64,000 nucleotides of DNA from QYOJ01 sp964642545. GTDB taxonomy: Bacteria; Bacteroidota; Bacteroidia; Bacteroidales; FEN-979. A program made the position numbers and the translations under genes. Location of the stretch: contig CAZXQU010000006.1 in the NCBI GenBank assembly GCA_964642545.1, positions 1-64,000 of the forward strand, in the 5' to 3' direction. The notes below the pieces were generated by a model that made no database searches, was not told the origin of the DNA, and saw only the letters and a program-made list of their open reading frames with translations. Shown piece after piece: positions 62,861 through 64,000 of this stretch (position 1 is the stretch's first letter; each line of letters begins with the position of its first letter).

Positions 62861-64000
62861 CTCCAGTTGCTCGTCGCTCTTCGCTTTTCGCTCTTCGCTG
62901 GTTTCGGGTTCGGGGTTCGGGTTTTGAGTTTCGGGGTTCGGGTTTTGGGTTTCGGGAGCTTTCGGTTTTCGTCCGCGCTTTTTTACGTCTTTCACTTCCT
63001 CTTCTACCCTCGTCTCTCTACCCTCGTCCTTCTTCGCTCTTCCTTCTTCCTTCATCCCTCTTCCCTCGTCCTTCATCCCTCTTCCTTCGTCCCTCGTCCC
63101 TCGTCCTTCGTCCCTCGTCTCTCCTCCCTCGTCCTTCGTCTCTTCCTGCTCACTGTCAACTATTATCGGTTCCAACCAATTCAGTTTCTTTACCGGATAA
63201 CTTGTGAGCCGTTTCCCTTTTGCCTTGTAACCTTTAACACCAATGAATTCCTCAACATTGACCTCCTCTTGATCAGCTCCTTTGCTCTTCTGTTTCATGT
63301 CAAAAAGAATCTGCAACTGGGGTCGGAAGTCAATCGAAAGAGAAAAAAACTGGTCGGCACTGTCAATAAATTCTAGTTTTTTCTCAGTTGGCTCAGGGAT
63401 AAACCGCTTGATGAAGTACTGTTTTGTTTTGGGATCCTGATAGATTATGGTATAAACTCTTTGGGGATCATATTTTTCGATCCGGAGCATATCCTCATCG
63501 AAGTGCGAAGAGAGATCAAACGAACTAAATCTATAGTGCCCTAACCGACTGAAAATAATGATCCTGTCGGCTCCCGAGAACGCTCCCAACAATGTTCCCC
63601 TCTCTTCTGTATTCAGTCTCATCACGGTATCATCATACCATATTTTGAGAGACCCCAACGTAGAGACCCCTTCCTGCCGGATCTCGATTTTTTTAATTGC
63701 GTATTTTGTGAGTGTATTCCCAATGGAATTGCGTCCTTTAATTGCAAGATCGGCGAAATTGAAATCGAAGGAATTCTTTTTGATTCTGGGTTTAGGCTTC
63801 AGGTCCACTTTCACCACTTCTGCCTCTCCATTTGGATTCGCTGAAAAATACAGCACTTTGGACCCTGAAGTGCCCTTGGTTACAGTATATTCTTTATCGC
63901 GGGTAACTCCGGGAACAGCAAACCGCTTTACCATAATTTTACCATTCTTACCATCCCTGTATATCAGGTTATAGATCGTCCGGTTATCATTCTTCATAAA
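62849..64000 (-). CDS. parC: Topoisomerase IV subunit A, C-terminal part (start outside window)
   Basis: The frame is open to the right edge. The visible residues match the beta-pinwheel C-terminal region of Bacteroidota ParC (IYRDGKNGKIMVKRFAVPGV, SKVLYFSANPNGEAEVVKV). ParC forms the DNA-cleaving subunit with ParE and decatenates chromosomes. After the last pinwheel element the tail of about 100 residues is unusual: a repeat-derived DEGRG block, an AT-hook-like KKRGRKPKAPE, and a second repeat block ETQNPNPETQNPNP, ending EQLELEL. Confidence 0.9.
   Translation of the reverse strand, partial: FMKNDNRTIYNLIYRDGKNGKIMVKRFAVPGVTRDKEYTVTKGTSGSKVLYFSANPNGEAEVVKVDLKPKPRIKKNSFDFNFADLAIKGRNSIGNTLTKYAIKKIEIRQEGVSTLGSLKIWYDDTVMRLNTEERGTLLGAFSGADRIIIFSRLGHYRFSSFDLSSHFDEDMLRIEKYDPQRVYTIIYQDPKTKQYFIKRFIPEPTEKKLEFIDSADQFFSLSIDFRPQLQILFDMKQKSKGADQEEVNVEEFIGVKGYKAKGKRLTSYPVKKLNWLEPIIVDSEQEETKDEGGETRDEGRGTRDEGRGMKDEGRGMKEEGRAKKDEGRETRVEEEVKDVKKRGRKPKAPETQNPNPETQNPNPEPETSEERKAKSDEQLELEL
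62915..63145 (-). repeat. Two tandem repeat blocks in the topoisomerase tail
   Basis: On the coding strand, 63145-62997 consists of about twenty 7-bp units of GACGAGG/GACGAAG/GATGAAG/GAAGAGG type encoding (T/M)(R/K)DEGRG repeats. From about 62965 to 62915 a second block of GAAACCC/AAAACCC/GAACCCC-type units encodes ETQNPNP. The purine-rich strand of the first block is the coding strand. Confidence 0.85.

Overview
This window looks like chromosomal DNA of a member of the Bacteroidota, probably a Bacteroidales-like lineage. The support comes from four proteins with type IX secretion (T9SS) C-terminal sorting domains, an HmuY/TonB-receptor haem locus, a SigA-type sigma factor of about 290 residues, and at least ten perfect copies of the Bacteroidota -7 promoter box TAnnTTTG in front of genes. 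I saw no rRNA, tRNA, phage, insertion sequence or CRISPR array.

Layout. 1-8429 (+) is a complete chemosensory operon (CheW, CheR-TPR, CheW, MCP, CheA-REC, CheB, REC-histidine kinase). Its parts match the Wsp-type alternative-function pathway, with a histidine kinase where WspR would be. 8426-14021 holds typA, then an RDHSFG-motif protein paired with a rifampicin-phosphotransferase/PEP-synthase-like enzyme. 14055-22500 (-) has a LytTR/LytS-type two-component pair, three secreted T9SS cargo proteins (CotH-like, Lcl/DUF1566, BNR repeat) and a decayed outer-membrane gene. 22590-28953 has small membrane proteins, an MFS-like protein, a beta-carbonic anhydrase, a CapA-metallo-beta-lactamase fusion with a damaged end, a tyrosine phosphatase and a Memo-like protein. 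29036-34008 (-) is a haem-uptake cluster with a HmuR-like receptor between two HmuY-type proteins. 34082-43278 has the primary sigma factor, HtrA, an EEP-family protein, a four-helix-bundle protein, and an AmmeMemoRadiSam set (radical SAM enzyme; Memo-AMMECR1 fusion) around a membrane spermidine-synthase-like protein. 43262-51746 (-) has AddB-like and AddA-like nuclease/helicase genes enclosing a MurU-like nucleotidyltransferase and an unusual sugar-kinase/RapZ fusion. 52148-64000 has TamB, TsaD, lipoproteins, an internally deleted cation-transporter relative, an esterase, an FprA flavoprotein and the 3' part of topoisomerase IV subunit A.

The most unusual feature is a family of 7-8 bp tandem repeat arrays. 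They lie directly downstream of at least fourteen genes, often containing the stop codon, and at every locus examined they read in the same direction as the gene they follow. Related 7-bp arrays sit in frame inside five unrelated genes, including the near-universal tsaD, adding roughly 13-35 residues without breaking the frame. Others form the C-terminal tails of the topoisomerase subunit and a membrane protein. A perfect 15-bp hairpin at 14001-14038 holds a stop codon in its loop and encodes the end of the PEP-utilising enzyme. I know of no described system that explains this polarity.

Several loci show erosion by deletion: a 5'-truncated frameshifted porin-like gene, a metallo-beta-lactamase domain with its middle missing, a secreted protein cut off against the helicase gene, and a cation transporter reduced to its two ends.
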